Shown here one piece after another: positions 1-14,900 of a stretch of 64,000 bases of DNA; the first letter of the stretch is position 1, and every line of letters starts with the position of its first letter. Position numbers and translations under genes: made by a program. The notes under the pieces are model-generated. The model made no database searches, was not told where the DNA came from, and worked only from the letters and a program-made list of their open reading frames with translations. This DNA comes from Wuchereria bancrofti (taxonomy: Eukaryota > Nematoda > Chromadorea > Rhabditida > Onchocercidae): contig SSBO01000009.1 of the NCBI GenBank assembly GCA_005281725.1, positions 9,683,438-9,747,437 of the forward strand, in the 5' to 3' direction.

Positions 1-2974
1 ATTAAAGAAAAATGAAAATTTTTGATCCTTGAAACTAATTAATTGCATTAAAAGAAAACATTTCTATAATTTTAATCTTCCACTTTCGGTAACATATGCA
101 CAATTTTTTGTGGAGAATTAGTAATTGGTACTTTGAAAAAGTATAGATAAGCGGCTTTAAACAAACGATAAAGGAAGACAGTTTCAGATATTTCAAAGAT
201 TAAAAAAAAACTTAACTGAATTTGAAACTGGATATTTTTATGGTATGCTGAAATTTTGGTGATTTTGATTGATGAAAAAATTTAATGTGAATGACAAGCA
301 CCCATTTCTGTTTTATCTCACCATGTAAACGGGATTCATTGCTGTTTATAAATGTATGTTATCTTAAAATTGATTAATTTATATTAAAGTCTTCAAAATT
401 CATTTTTGATTTTAGGTTAATGCTCTACCATCCATAACTGATTTACTTCAATGCTATGATATATTGATAGGTATGAAAGAAAAAAAATTGTTCATCCATG
501 TTTTTTCAAGTTCTTTTTCTTTCTAAAATCTAAAATCCAGATATTAACTCGTTACACTAGTATAGAAAGTTTTTGTTCGATTACAGTTAAATATTTATTG
601 CCACGAATTTTCTGGAAATTTATTTTAAACTTCATGAGTTAATTATTACTAGCAGCTGTTAGGTAGGCAAAGTTTTGAAGTTAGACAAGTTTTTGAAATT
701 AATTATCAAATATGTAAGCTTTTATAATCAGATACTGATATAATTGTGATATTCAAATATATCAGGTTAATTCAGTCAGAAATTTAAGACCATTGTTTAA
801 GAAAGAACCTGATTTCTTGCATATTTTTTATTTATTTTACTCCTTCATTTGCTCGTTTGGAATCTTAATTTATGCTTATTTTATTTTAATTTGTAAAATA
901 GAGCAATATTTAGGCAGTGAAAATGAAATTATATGTTTATCCTTTAGTATTTTATATTTAATTTCTGCTACCTTAATCTCACTTTCCTTATATAATTTCT
1001 ATTTTTTATTTTCATCAAATCACAATTTTGCACAATACCACTTCATCACATCTATTATTCGATACGGTAAAATACAGTAAAACTCATGTGTTGTAATACG
1101 GTAACTATTTATGCATGGAACACAGTAATAATTATTTGTGCTGAATAATAGTTAACAATTATCTGTAAGATAGAGTAACATTTAAACAGTGAAAATGTAA
1201 TTATATGTTTATCCTTTAGTATTTTATATTCAGTTTGTTACAGATTTCACTTGTAACAAATTGTTAAATGAAATTTGTAAGAAATTAAAACAAAAACTGG
1301 TTTTGTATTATAACATTTACAAATAAATTTTATATCAAATTACTGTAACAGTCGCTAGAGTAACAAATTATGATACTGCCAAAGTAATTCCAATTAAATT
1401 TTAAGCCAGTAGTTTAAAGCAAAATCTTTATGGTTTAACCCAATACAGTTCGCAAAAATACTTTTAATTAAATTAGTTTCTAATTATAATTGTAATTATT
1501 ATTATCGTCATTATTTGATCAATTAATTAGCTAATATCCATTATTATATGATAAATTAAAGCATTATAAAAACAAGTTCATAACACAACAAATGATATAA
1601 TTTTTAAGAACTAATTCAATTTATTTTTGAAAATCTCTTTAGTTTGATCAAATTTTCACCCTAATTATTACCACTATCACTATTATTTGATTAGATAATT
1701 AAGTATGAATAAATGATTAGACTGAATGCCACTGAGTTTATTTCTATTACTAATTCTTTTTCCATTCCTACAAAAGCATAAATTAAATTAAATTATTGAA
1801 AATTTCATTAAATAATTGGATAAAATCTGTAACAACAATCACAATGCATTGTTATTAATTAGCACAGTGATTTCCATCTATATTAAACAATAACTAATTG
1901 GATTATATAAAAGATATCACGGTAGTCTGTTATGCAGTTGATAAAAGTTTCATAATTGCAATTTACAATTAATTTGATTTATTATCTATTCTTCATTCTT
2001 CAATTAATTATCATATTATCATTTAAACCTTTATCACTGATGATAATGATAATGACGATGTTAATAATTATGAACAAGCAATATCAATCGTGATTTCACT
2101 GCAACATTTTAGGATTGTAAGAGGTGGTACGTCCAGCCGGTTTAAACTATGTCATTGTCGTTGTTGTCATCATCATCCTGGTTGTCGCCAAGATTGGTGT
2201 CATCAAAATCAAAATGATCCTTTACTGCTCATTTTATCCATCTTTCACAACACTTCTTCCTTCTTCAGATACATAAATATCCTAAATTTTGCTGTTTCAA
2301 AAATTCTTTTGAAAGAAAGGAGCGAAAAGAAAAGAAAAAAAGGAAGAAAGGAAGGAAGGAAAAAAAGAAATTCATTTATTTATCACCGGTAAGAATTTCC
2401 ACTTCTTTTTTTTTCTATCTTCTTTTTTAGTGTTCAGTTTATTGCCAACGTCATCAAAATCATTTCATTCATTCAATCACCCATTCACCCATTCATTCAT
2501 TCATTCGTTCATTCGTTCATTCATTCATTCATTCGTCCATTCGTTCATTCGTTCATTCGTTCGTTCATTCATTCATTTGTTCATTCGTTCATTCATTCAT
2601 TTTGAATGATCCATACTTCCATATTTTCTCATTGCTGTATTGTTTATTTTATTTCTGACAATTATGATCTGAAAATTGAACTACTCGAAGATAAACAAAT
2701 TATCATACTTACTTAATTCTTATTACTTTTGAAAAATTTTTTGATTAATATTTCAAAAAATTCTACTGTGGTATTTTTTTTTTTTGTTTTTTAATGAATA
2801 TGTTTCATGTGGAAATTTTCAAATTAAAAAAAAATGACTGAAATAGATTATCATCTTCGATAATGCGATCCAGTCTATTGTTACTATTATTATTATCATC
2901 GAATAAACAAGACAAATCATTGATAAACAATTTTTATCGAGAATTTGTCACAATAATTACCTAAATGGTCAGTA
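1..2974. other. A+T-rich intergenic / upstream region
   Basis: No convincing gene was found on either strand. The segment holds homopolymer runs, a purine stretch near 2310-2370, and a CATT/CGTT microsatellite at 2462-2602. A splice-like segment at 416-560 (acceptor after TTTTAG, short open frame, donor GTATGA, then a stop) could be the end of a gene entering from the left, but it has no supporting upstream exon. The last few hundred bases should hold the promoter of the secreted-protein gene that starts at 2975. Confidence 0.5.
2462..2602. repeat. CATT/CGTT tetranucleotide microsatellite
   Basis: About 140 bp of CATT units interspersed with CGTT and occasional CATC/TTGT variants. It lies some 370 bp upstream of the first exon of the secreted-protein gene. 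Confidence 0.9.
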
Positions 2975-5900
2975 ATGTTGGCGTTATTTTATTATTTACA
3001 ATATTTGTTGCTGCTATATTCAATATTTCCTTGCTTCATTATTAATCGGCAAATCAGTTATGCGGTAAGTTGTTTACTTTTTTCTGTCTCGATTAACTTC
3101 TTTTAATATTTTAAAAAAACACAAAATGATTTTTTTTTTAAAAAAAACTAACAAATATCTTTAAATTTATTCAAAAACTTGTATGTTTATATAGATTTTA
3201 AACATAAAAATCACAGTGATATAATATGAAATATAAAATGTAAACTAGATAAATGTTAGTGCTTAATTAAAATAATAAATATTAAACTTGCTCTTTTTTT
3301 TTAAGTTTTATAATTTAGCTGTTACTTTTTTTAGATTTGACAATTAGAAATTGTAAAATTAAAAAATAAATGGAAATCTATTGTTGAATCATATGAGTAC
3401 TAAATGAAAATTTGGTTAGGAACAATGGATAATTTAAATAAAAGACATTCAATATGGCTGCTGCCTTTTTTCTTAATTTCTAAAATTTCAAATTTTACAA
3501 AGTTATGTGCAGGATTAGAAATTCAATATAGTATGAAAACTCAAATTAATAGTGGAAAATAATTTTTTTTTAAACTGTCAAATATTAAATACAGATGTAA
3601 AAATATGAATAAATGAATTAGTTTGAATTTGTTAATCGTTAATTTTATGACTATAATGCTTACATCAAATTTTTCAGTTTTTAAAGTTGCTTTCTCTTCT
3701 TTAATTAACGCTTAAAATTTATGCATAAATTATTTCGGTTGATCATTCCACAGATATTATCAAATTAAAGCAAACATTTGAGATTTTAATTTCGTTCATT
3801 TACGATTTCATCAATTTTAATGGAAGAGAAATCAACTTTTTCTTTCGTCATTTTTTGGCATAAATAATAATTTAGTGCAAAATAAATTACTTTATTTTAC
3901 TCTTAAATTATCAATTTTTTGCACCTGAGAATGAAAAAAAAAACAGTTATTCCACTAATAACTATTGATTTAGAAATATTTGTTGGAATACTTTTTGAAA
4001 AATCATTTTTTCATTGTTGAGATTAACTGAAACTAATTAACTTATGACTTCCCTCAAATTAATAAATGAAGTTAATTTATCAATTAAAAAAAATAAATGA
4101 ATAACCAGACAACAATTGTAGCCAAGTGAAAACAGAAATTATAAATGAGCAAATTATGAAAACATGTTTTTATCATTCATTTAATTAATCTGAAAATTTT
4201 CTTCAAATTTTTAAAATGAAAAAAACAATTGTTCCACTTAATTTTTAAAATTAAGTCACTTATTTCTCTTCAATTAACATTTTAATCCTAATATAGCCAT
4301 CATAGTTGAAACTATTTGAAGGCATTTTTCTTTCACTTACTACTAAATTTAAATTTTTTTTTTGAAGTTGTGAAACTGGAAAAAAGGAAAGAGCTTTTAA
4401 AAAAAGAGAAAATTTTGGAATTCTTCAAATTTACCAGAAGAAAAAAGAAAAAATGATAGTATTTAAAAGAAAAAATGACATAAACAATTTTCCTTGTTAT
4501 ACTTCGGCTTCAGTTTTTTCTTTATTTCTTCTACTAAAATTTAAAATTATGATTTTATTCTGTACTATTAACACAGTTATTGCTATTAGTACTATTGCTA
4601 TTAATTATTAATTCAATTTATTATTTACACTTCTAATTAATTAAAATATCTAATAATAAACATTTATATATAATAGTAAATATTCTAGCTATAATAAATG
4701 TTTAGTGATATAATAATATATTTAATAATTATGACTGATATATTGCTTTACAACTATTTTAATAATTATAGTAAAATAAATATTCCTTTCATCAAGTTTA
4801 ATTGTTTTATTTAAAAAGCAATAAATAAATAAAGTCATTTAATCAACTGAAATATTTTTATTATGGTAATAAATCTTTGTAATTTTTCTTCTATCATTTT
4901 ATTTAATTTTTTATCCCAATTTATTTTATCTTCTTTTTTCATTTTACTCAATTTTAAAATTCAATAATTCCCTGTTGTTTATCACATATTTTCTGAAATG
5001 AGGAAAATTTCATTTCACTCAATATATTTCTTGCCATTCATTTTTGTTTTGAAAATTAAATACTCAAAATTAAAACAACTTTCAAAAAAAAAAAAAAAAA
5101 AATTGATTGAAGTGTAAATTAAGAAAGATGAAGGAATGAAAAGGAAAAAAGAATTTAAAAAACGAATAAGGGAAAAGGAATGAAGGAAATAAGGAAGGAT
5201 GAATGTGAATGATGAAAGAAATAATCCGATAATTAAAAAGGAAGATGACAATCATTTTGAAATTTTATATTCAATGTTGAATTTTAAATTCCTTTCTCAT
5301 TTTACAATTTTTCAACATATTTTATATAATTTGTTTACTTGCTGACAGCAAAATCGGCAAACGTTCCGAAAAAAAAATTTTTTTCTTTACTTTTTTACAT
5401 TTCATTCATATCTGAATAAAATTGAAATTCATCAATATTATTAAATCATTTTGAAACTTATTGACATTTTTCTTAATGTTACATTTTCATATTTCAATAA
5501 CAAAAAGTAGAAAATTGAAGATTAAAAAAAACAAATGTAAAAGAATTTAATAGGATTTTAGTAATAAGAATGAATGGGAAAAAAGTAGAAGTGAATAATT
5601 TAAATTATTGTAAAAAAATTGTTTTCAATGTGAATATTTTTCAATGTGAATACTTTTTAAAGTTTTTTTCCTTTCTCCTTTTTTTGTAAATTCTTTTTAA
5701 TAATTCTTCAAAAAAATATATAAATAAACAAATAAAAATGATAAATTGGAATGTAGAATATAATGAGGAGAAAAAGTTGCAATTGTTTGTTGCATTTTGT
5801 TTACAAAAAAAAAGTTATTTTATGGTTTAAAAAGTTGCAGTTTCGAAATTTAAAAATTTAAACATTTATTGAAAATATGAATTAAAGAAGAAATCATCAA

Positions 5901-8900
5901 GAAGTCTTGGCTTTGTCAAACATTAAAAATTCGCCTGTTCTAATTCAAATTTTAATTCAAATTCAAATTAAGGTTTAACTTTCATTTCTTTCCTTTTCAG
6001 AAAATAATATAATTTAGCATGCAATTCCTCATCTATTATAGTCTTTTTTTTAACCAACTTTTATCATAAATTTTTTTTTTCAAATTGAAAGGAAAAAATG
6101 CATCGTAGTCAGATGAATGCAAAATTGCGAACGATTTTAAAAATATTTCAAAATCAATAAAAAACCAGATTTCGCTCGAAATAAGAGATAACGAAATGAA
6201 AACATTGAGAAATTCAATTCAATAACACAATGAATTTTTTAGTTACATTAAAATAACTTTAAAATTTTCTTCAAAAATATTTCAAATTTAATAAAAATCA
6301 GAAATATGCATATAAATTTCAAAATGGAAAAGAAAATAAATACATATATATGAATATATTCAAAAAATTAATTAACAAATAAAGAGTGAATGAAACAAAT
6401 TTGAAGAAAAAAAAGTAATATTTTACGTGTCATTCATATTTATAATATTATATAAAAATTCACAATTTATTTGTATTCATTCTATAAAAAACAAAATTAA
6501 ACTATTTTCTAGTTTCATTCTAATTAAGCATTTTTAATTCGTCTTTTTTTTTCGCATTCCTCATTTTATTGTTATTTTTATTTTATCGCATTTGAAAAAG
6601 AAAAGAATTTGATTTAATTTTGTCTTATTTTTCTATCCATACATTATTTTAAATTAATGTAACACTTTTTTGTACTTTTTTTGTGATAAACAGGAAGTTT
6701 GTTTCACTCAGAATTAAAATTTATTCGTGGTTAAAATGAAAAAAAAAATTTTTTTTCTCTATCCTTAAATTGAATTACGAACGGATTGTGAATTTACATT
6801 AGTATATGTACTTCAAAATAAAAATTTAACATTATTTCCTTTCATAAAATAAATAATAATTATTGCATTTAATGAATTTGTCCAATTTATTGGAAATTAT
6901 TAAATAATAATCGTTTTTTTTTTGCCTAAATTATTTTTCAAAAAAATAATTTCAATTTGAAAATTTGGAATTGCATTTTTTTTTTTCATTTCTTTTGATC
7001 ATCTTTTTGAATATAACATTTTGTACAGTCATTTAAATATTTTCTCTGATAATTCAACGAGATATTTTTAAAAGTCAAATTGATGAATTGCTATTCATTT
7101 AGTACCTTAAATTTCTGATTACAATATTAATATAATAATTTTTCTATTTAATTTAAATTAATGTAATTTCTTTATAGATTTCTTAATTTAGTTGCTTAAT
7201 CCAAGTTTTGCTTTTAGCTTATTTGTGAAAATAAAAAAATGAATAAATTATTAGTTTTTTTCAAACCAAAATTTTTTTGATATAAAAATTGCGCTGCAAA
7301 TTTATCCTTTTACAAAATAAAATTATATGATGACATGATTTTATTACGATAACTTAAAATTGTTGTGGGAAAATAATTATTATTAAATAGCTAATATTTT
7401 ATTAGCTAACAAAATTTATTGTCAATAATTTAATTAATATTATAAAAGTACTTTTTTCGTACGCATTTTTTCTTTTTGAATTAAATTTATCGATTTATCT
7501 AAATTTATTCAAAACTGGTTTTAATTTTAGGAAGAAATGATGAAAAAGAGAAGTATATGAAAGAAGTTTTTTTTTTTTTTTTTAATGATTATTGAAAATA
7601 GTAATTATGCTGTTATTATCGTCGATATTACTTGGCATAATGATGATTTTATAGTAAAATTAAAAATTTATAGTAAAATTTATTATAAATTAAAGAAAAA
7701 AGCAGATTTGGCAATGACTGTAATAAATTATATATTAATGATAGTGATAATATATTACTTATGATAATGATAGCGATAATATAAATGATGTTAATAATTA
7801 TGATTTAAGAAATTAATATTATTTTTTCCCTAAGTTTAATGATTAATTTACATATAAAGTCGTCTGTTCTTTTCTAAAATAAAAAAATTGATAATTTGCA
7901 AAATTTGCTTCAATGTAAAATAAAAAACAAAAAATGAAGTAAATATTATTCAAATGCCAAAATTAAAAATTAAAAAAGGACTAAATGCATTTTCAATTAT
8001 TACTAGTATCAATTCTCCAATTAAAAGTTTTTCAAAACTGACTATTTATTACAACAATTTTTTAATTTCGGGTTTTTTAGCGTTTTAAAATAATTCCAAA
8101 TTTACTGATGAAAATAATTTTTATTAATTCGCAGGAAAAGGATTTTGTGAGAAATGTCTCGTTGTGGAAATATATATGATTTTACTTAATTAATTAATTA
8201 TTTCATTAAGTGGTCGGTTTAGATTTACATTACTGAGAATCATTTTGTTCAATATTTTATAACCCATAATTGCTTCAATTGCTTTTTTTTAAATTAGTTT
8301 TTTTTTTTTTTTAAATTGCTTGCCAACATTTAAAATTATTCCATTCACTTGTTATTCTTTATAATTTATAATTATTAATAACTATTAATCCAATAACAAC
8401 AGTTATTTTTTTACAATTATTTGTTTAATAATTTCATCAAACGATTTTAGTCAAATGATTTTAGTAAATGTTTAATTTTGTTTCACGTTTATTTATTTAT
8501 TATGAATAAGTTAACATTTCAACTATCATTATGTCATATCATTTGCTTTTTCACTTTCCTCACTTATCCTCATTTTCATCATTGATCTAATAATCGCAGT
8601 AAAATCCTTTCTCCTCTTTTGTCCCTTCTATTCAAATTTTAATGTATTTATAAATTCTCATTAACCAATAATTTGAAGTGATTACGTCATTGACATATTA
8701 AAAAATTATTCATATTATGCATATTAAGTTTTATAGCTAATTAATAATAATAATAATGGCAATAATAACAGTTGTAATAATATTGGTAATCATAATTAAT
8801 AATGATAATGATAACAATAATGGTAATAGTAGTAATATTAATAATAACAATAATAGTAGTAGCAATTATAATGACAATAATAGTGATGATAATAATAGTG

Positions 8901-11900
8901 ATAACAATAACAATAGTAATTACTACACCATAGTGAGAGTAATAGTGATAATGTTAATGGTGTTAGACGAACAATGGTGGTAATAATGATGATAACGATA
9001 ATGGTAATTAATGTGCAATAATGACGATTTAAAAAATGATACAACTAATTATTACCATCTGCACTGTACAAATTGTACCATTTCTAAAGTTGTACCATGT
9101 ATAAAAAATGCATTGACGAAAAAAAAGGAAACGCAGCGTACGTATTGTACGTGATTTAAAAAGTTGACGTGTTTGTTATTGTTAAATGATTATAACAATT
9201 CATTTGTCATATTAACAAAAACAATTTTCTTTTCGTTGAAAACAAAGCCGAAACTTTTTTTCTTTTTAAAATTTGTGACATAAATGAATTAAATTTTTTT
9301 TTAATTAAAAATTCTACGTGCAATTTTTTAAGAATTTATAAGTTTTCTCTAAATTTATTCATCTTTTTTGGTAGTAAGAAAATCCTTTTTTTTTTTTCTT
9401 TTTCTATTTGAATTGAATACAATGAAGATGGATTGATTTGATTCAAAATTAATTTCTTCTTTTTCTTTTTTTTTTTCTTTTTCGTTGTATAAAAGAAATT
9501 GAAATTATTTCAAATTTATGTAGTTGAAAGATCCGGTTTCCTCCTGTCTAACTTGTTTATTCTAAACTAGTTTTATATTTGATATGTATATATCTGTTCC
9601 TTTAAAAATTTTACCTAAAATTACCATTCATGTCATTTGCTGCTACAGTTCTATCGTCCTAAACTTCAAATTATCACATTTAAAGCATTATATACGCATG
9701 CGACATTTAGAAAATATATTTGAATGAAATTGAATATAATTATACTATCAAACCACTTAGTCCATTTACAATTATGATAATATTCGAAAATTAATTATAA
9801 TTTTCAAAAAATTAACTGCTATATAAAATAACAATAATTACTTTTCGAAAAAAAAAGATGAATGAAAAGAAGAAATAAATTTAAAAATATGAAATTTGAA
9901 AAAAAAAAAATCGAATGCATAATAATTATCATCTAAAGAAGAGAAGAAAAAGAAACAAATTTAAATTTTGAAACTGAGAATAGAGAACAAAAAAAAAAAA
10001 AAAAATGAATTTTAAAACAAAATTGTAGTTCGTCTTTTTTTCTTTTGATTTTTAGATTTAAAACAAAAATTTTTGGTTTTTAAGAAAATTTTAAATTTTT
10101 TTAGTTTTTAAATTGTGTAAGCATAAATCATACTTTTACTTGGAATAAAATATGACAATAACTAATAAAATATGACAGTAATAAGTAATAAAATTAACAG
10201 CAAGTAATATAATAATGTATATTACTGATAGTAATACTGATACTAATAGTTATCAGTTGTAATAAATCAAAGAATTCTTTTTTTCTTACTGCACAAAAAA
10301 GAATAAGGTCACAAAACGAAAAGATATTAATAGTTTTAAATCCAGTAAGTTTTCGCCTTTTTTTTTTAAATAAATGTTTTAAAATGGTTTTGTTTGATCA
10401 ATGGATAATTAATTTTTTTTTATGAAAGTATGGTTTGATAGGAGATGACGAAGAAAATAATGTATCATTTTTTATTCAAATAAAATACTAAAGTTGCATT
10501 TTTTCCTTATTCTTATCGTCTTCCACTTTTCCAAATTACAAATACCAATTTTTAGAATTAAATTTGTTTAGTGATAAAGAATGATTAACATATCAACGAT
10601 ATGAGATATTAATGTTAAAAATAATGAATGGAATGATTGGTATACGTATATTATTATGAAATATACTTTTTTCGCCAATTTTTTTTCAAAAGTTTTTATT
10701 TCGAAAAATATTAGAAATTAAGGATTAAATTGACTAAATCAATTAGTTGTGTAAGACAATGAAAATTTATAACAAACTTGAGATATGAATGAGTAATCAA
10801 ATAGTAATAAATTTGCCAAATTTTTTTATCATTTCATAAAAACAATACGCTATATTTTTAGCGTTCATTTTTTCTAAAGGTAAAATGGCGAAAAATTCAA
10901 CCTGATAATATAGCATTTCAAAATGTTTAATGATAAGATAACATCAGCAGCAGGATATCATGATGATAACTAAACTTAGTGAAAGCATAAGTAATAATAA
11001 TAATTTACAATAACTAATAAAGAGATGATAAGATTATAACGATCAAAAAAAAGTGATAAAATTCCATAAAAATAGAAGCAATGAAATGACATAAATGTTA
11101 TAAATACTAATTAAAATTGATCATAGACAAAAAAATCAAAGGAAAAAACGAAAAAAAATTAAATTATTGTTAGGATTATTCATATTCAAGTAAATATTGA
11201 CAATGATTTTGTTTTAGCGTATAATTTATAAATGAATTTCAAATGACAATTCGTTGTCTCATTTCTTTCATCCATTTTTTTCTGTTTTGTTTTTGTTCTT
11301 ATTTCGTTTTTTGTTAAAATTTTAGCGTAAAGTTTTATCATTTGATAAAATTTTTCTTCCATATCTTTTTTTTATTACGGAAATTACAAAGACATTAATC
11401 ATTACTGTAATTTCTTTTCATCTATTCCTCCCTTTTTTTATTTCTTTTTTCATTCTATCATTTTAAAAACAATAATTCATTTCATCAAAACACGGATTGA
11501 AAAAAAAAAGAGAGAAGGAGAAAACCCAAAAATAAGTAAGATTTCATTAATTAAATTAAAAAACTTATAATGCAAAAGAAATGCAAAAAAAATCATCTTG
11601 CTCTAATTTAATAATTATTATTTTAACTGATTATCATTCATAACAGAAATAAAAAAATGAATAAATGTAAGAAAATGAAAAGAAACATTTCATTTTGACT
11701 TTATTAATCGGTTATAGGTTTTAATAATAAAATTTATATCAGTTCTGTTTGAGTTTCTAAAAAAGTATTTCGGTCTGAATATTTTTCCATTTGGCTTAAT
11801 ATTTGAAAAAGTTGATTTAACACTTCAAAGATTTGATCGAACACTCAAGACAATGCCTTGTTCAGCTAAACAAAAAAGTATATAGGGAAAATCTTATTAC

Positions 11901-14900
11901 TTAATTTCTTTTTAAACAAATCCAACAAGCAGTTCTTCTTTTACTTTTAGTTTTTGTCGAAAAAAAGCAGTTGAGAAAAAAAATGATTAATTCAAAAAAA
12001 AAAAAAAAATGAAAAAATGACTTATTAAATATTTTTCTCTGTTATTATATTATTATTACTATTAATTACAATTATTTATTGCCAAAATGAAACTGCAAAA
12101 AGTAAATAGATTAATTAAAGTTTGTTTAACATAATAAAACTTATTATCATCTTCAGAATTTAAAATACATAATTTGCTAAAATAAAATCATAAAAAAGTT
12201 AAAACGATTAACTAAACATTTAATTAATACAGTGTAAATTAATTTTATTAATTGTTACGATGATAGTGCATAAATATTACTAATTTATTTATCAACATAT
12301 CATAGAATTGATCTAAGTATTTCTAAAATTATATTTTATGAATAAAGCTAACAATTGTTATCAGATTTTTATTTTCAGCAATATCAATATACCTCAAAAT
12401 TTGACTATCGTCGTCGTCCAAGCCATTTAATTATTAATAATATTAAAAAGTTACGACCATTCAAACCTACTAATACTATAACGGAGACATTTGATCAACA
12501 AATGTAAGTAATTAATATTAAAGTTAAGTTTTGTTTTTTCTCTCCAATAATTTTTAACTTTTTTTTTTATAAATTTCTAATTAATTGATTAGGCATTGCG
12601 CACTTAATATATGTGAAATTTAATTTACTTTCATTATCAGAAAACAACCATTACAAATAATGAGCAATGAGAAATTGGAACGTTCACGTGATGAATTCCA
12701 GAATATCATAAAACAAACCTATCCACGGTCAAAATTATTCTCTTCTTATTCCAAGAATGTTAGTATTATTTGTTGACAAAAAAAAGGAAATAAACAAAAA
12801 TCAAAAAATGGAACGATAATTTTTACTTAAAATACAGTTTTCCTATATTCTACCATTATTTTATTCCTGTACCTCAATCCTATCCCATTTCGCTTACGCC
12901 ATTATTATATTCCTGTTCCCTCTTGTCATTCTATTACTGCACTCGTTCAGTCTCCCTATTCCGTTCCTATTCTATTCCTGTACTCCAATACCGTTCCGTT
13001 TCTTTAGCTTATACGATTCTGTTTAATTTCAGTGGTATTCTATTTCACCACCCTTACTTTTTTACACCTCATTATTATTCTCATTAAGGTTTAATTAAAA
13101 TATCAAAATTTAAGGGTACGGTAGCGTATAGTGCATGATACAGTATCCCTTTGAGTACTATACCGTATACTATGTGTAAATTTGGAGTTTCTCTTCAGTA
13201 TCCTTATTTGTTTACTGGGATTATAAATACCAACTTTATTGTTTACTGGAAAATATTTATTGCACATAAAAATTTCCATTTTTTTTCTCCATTTTTCAGG
13301 AAATGAATCGTATATTACCGAAAGTAATTTCACCATTTCTACAAAATTTCAATGATAATGGAAAGGAAGAGAAGCCAGTAAGCGTAAAGCCAAAATTAAG
13401 ATTAACAACAACAACACCACCAACAACAACAACAACAACAACAGCAACAGCAACAATGACAACAACAATTCTAACACCACAACCAATTCTATTAAGTCGT
13501 ATATCACCGGGAAATGATATTGATAAAGCAAAACAAGCTAGGATACAGGTACGGTAATTAGAAAAAACAAAAAAAAAAATTATATTTTAATACACGTTAT
13601 AACTAGCAGTTTTCAACTTAAAAATATGTTTACTCTTTGATATTTCATTTGTTATTTGCTATGCGTTGTTTCAGTTAGAAAACGAATAAATAATAATTGC
13701 TGTTATCTTTATTGGTTTATTCTTTTTTGTTTTTTTTTCAGTAAAAATGAAATCTATTAAAGGAATTAGTTAATATAAATGTTGATCCTTCCTCTATCAA
13801 CAATAACAATTAGTGTAAATTAATAATCTTAATGACAATAGCAATTGAATTTGAATTTCATTCTAATTTTAAACATTCATACAGGCTAGATGGCGTAAAT
13901 TAGGTCCATTGGTGAAATCGATACAGTATCCGTATGTTCGGCGAAATTGGAATCGTATTATTTTAACAAAAGATAGCAACAGTCCATCACATTTTTCAAA
14001 TCGAATGCAAAAGATTATCAAACGGTTACAGCAACAACAACAACAAGAACAGCCAGCACAAATACGTGAAAAAGTTGAAAAGCGACCGCGTGTGGGTGGA
14101 ATATTACTTTCAAATGTTGAAATAAAGTCAAAATTATTCACCAGCGAAGGTTTTTTTCACACCATTTCTTGTCTTGCTTTTCTTTCATTTGCTTTTTTTT
14201 TACTTTTTTTTTTGAAGATATCTTTGCTAATGAAGAAAAATCATTTGATGAAATATTTGGCAGAATGAAATTGATCAGTCAGTTAAACAGAATTATAAAA
14301 ACTATTGTAGAAACACTTTTACTTTTTTTTCATCAATAGACTAATTAATTAAATGGTCAGTTAATTAACCGTAATAATGGAAATAAGAAAAAATAATAAT
14401 GGAAATAAAATTTTGCTTTGTTTAATTCTTACAATTACTTTCATCAATTCCTGAAATTCCTCAAATTTCTAATTTAATTAATTTTGTTGTGATCAAGAAT
14501 TTCTATGTTAGAACAATTGGAAAAATTGAAAGTGATATAGAATTTCGCATCACTCATACGAAATTTGTCTCAGTAAATTGGGGTCAACAATTCTTTCATT
14601 GTTATCATTATTTCAAATCAAACTGAGAAATAAATTTCTACCAAATTAATTGATTCATATGAGGAATAAAATGATTTTTGGTCATTTTTATCTTTTTTTG
14701 CAAATTTCGGATTTAAATGATTTGAAGTGAAAAGTGACTTTTTTATTTATAACGCAATTTTTTACATTTTTAAAAGTTTTTAAAAGATTTGAAAATTTTA
14801 AATCTACCAAATTTAATGAATGCAAAATTTTTTGCTATTATTTTGGCAATCATTTTCAATACATAATAATAATTTAATTTTAGTAGATGAATGGCCAACG

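Noticed and set aside
416..560. Possible two-exon 3' end of a gene entering from the left (VNALPSITDLLQCYDILI...)
   Set aside because: Acceptor and donor look fair and the frame ends in a stop, but no phase-compatible upstream exon exists in bases 1-400, so it cannot be supported.
793..1080. 95-codon hydrophobic frame
   Set aside because: Begins with TTG rather than ATG, consists of Phe/Ile/Tyr/Leu from T-rich DNA, and has no splice context or recognisable motif.
2090..2392. 100-codon frame before the signal-peptide exon
   Set aside because: Starts on a non-ATG codon, ends in a Lys/Arg run from a purine repeat, and has no family resemblance.
5015..5251. Minus-strand Phe/Ser-rich frame
   Set aside because: A by-product of A-rich plus-strand sequence, including an 18-base A run.
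8756..9044. Asn-rich and Tyr/Ile-rich frames on both strands
   Set aside because: Both arise from the AAT/GAT trinucleotide array.
13349..13531. Minus-strand Leu-rich frame
   Set aside because: Antisense shadow of the Thr-rich coding repeat in the secreted-protein gene.
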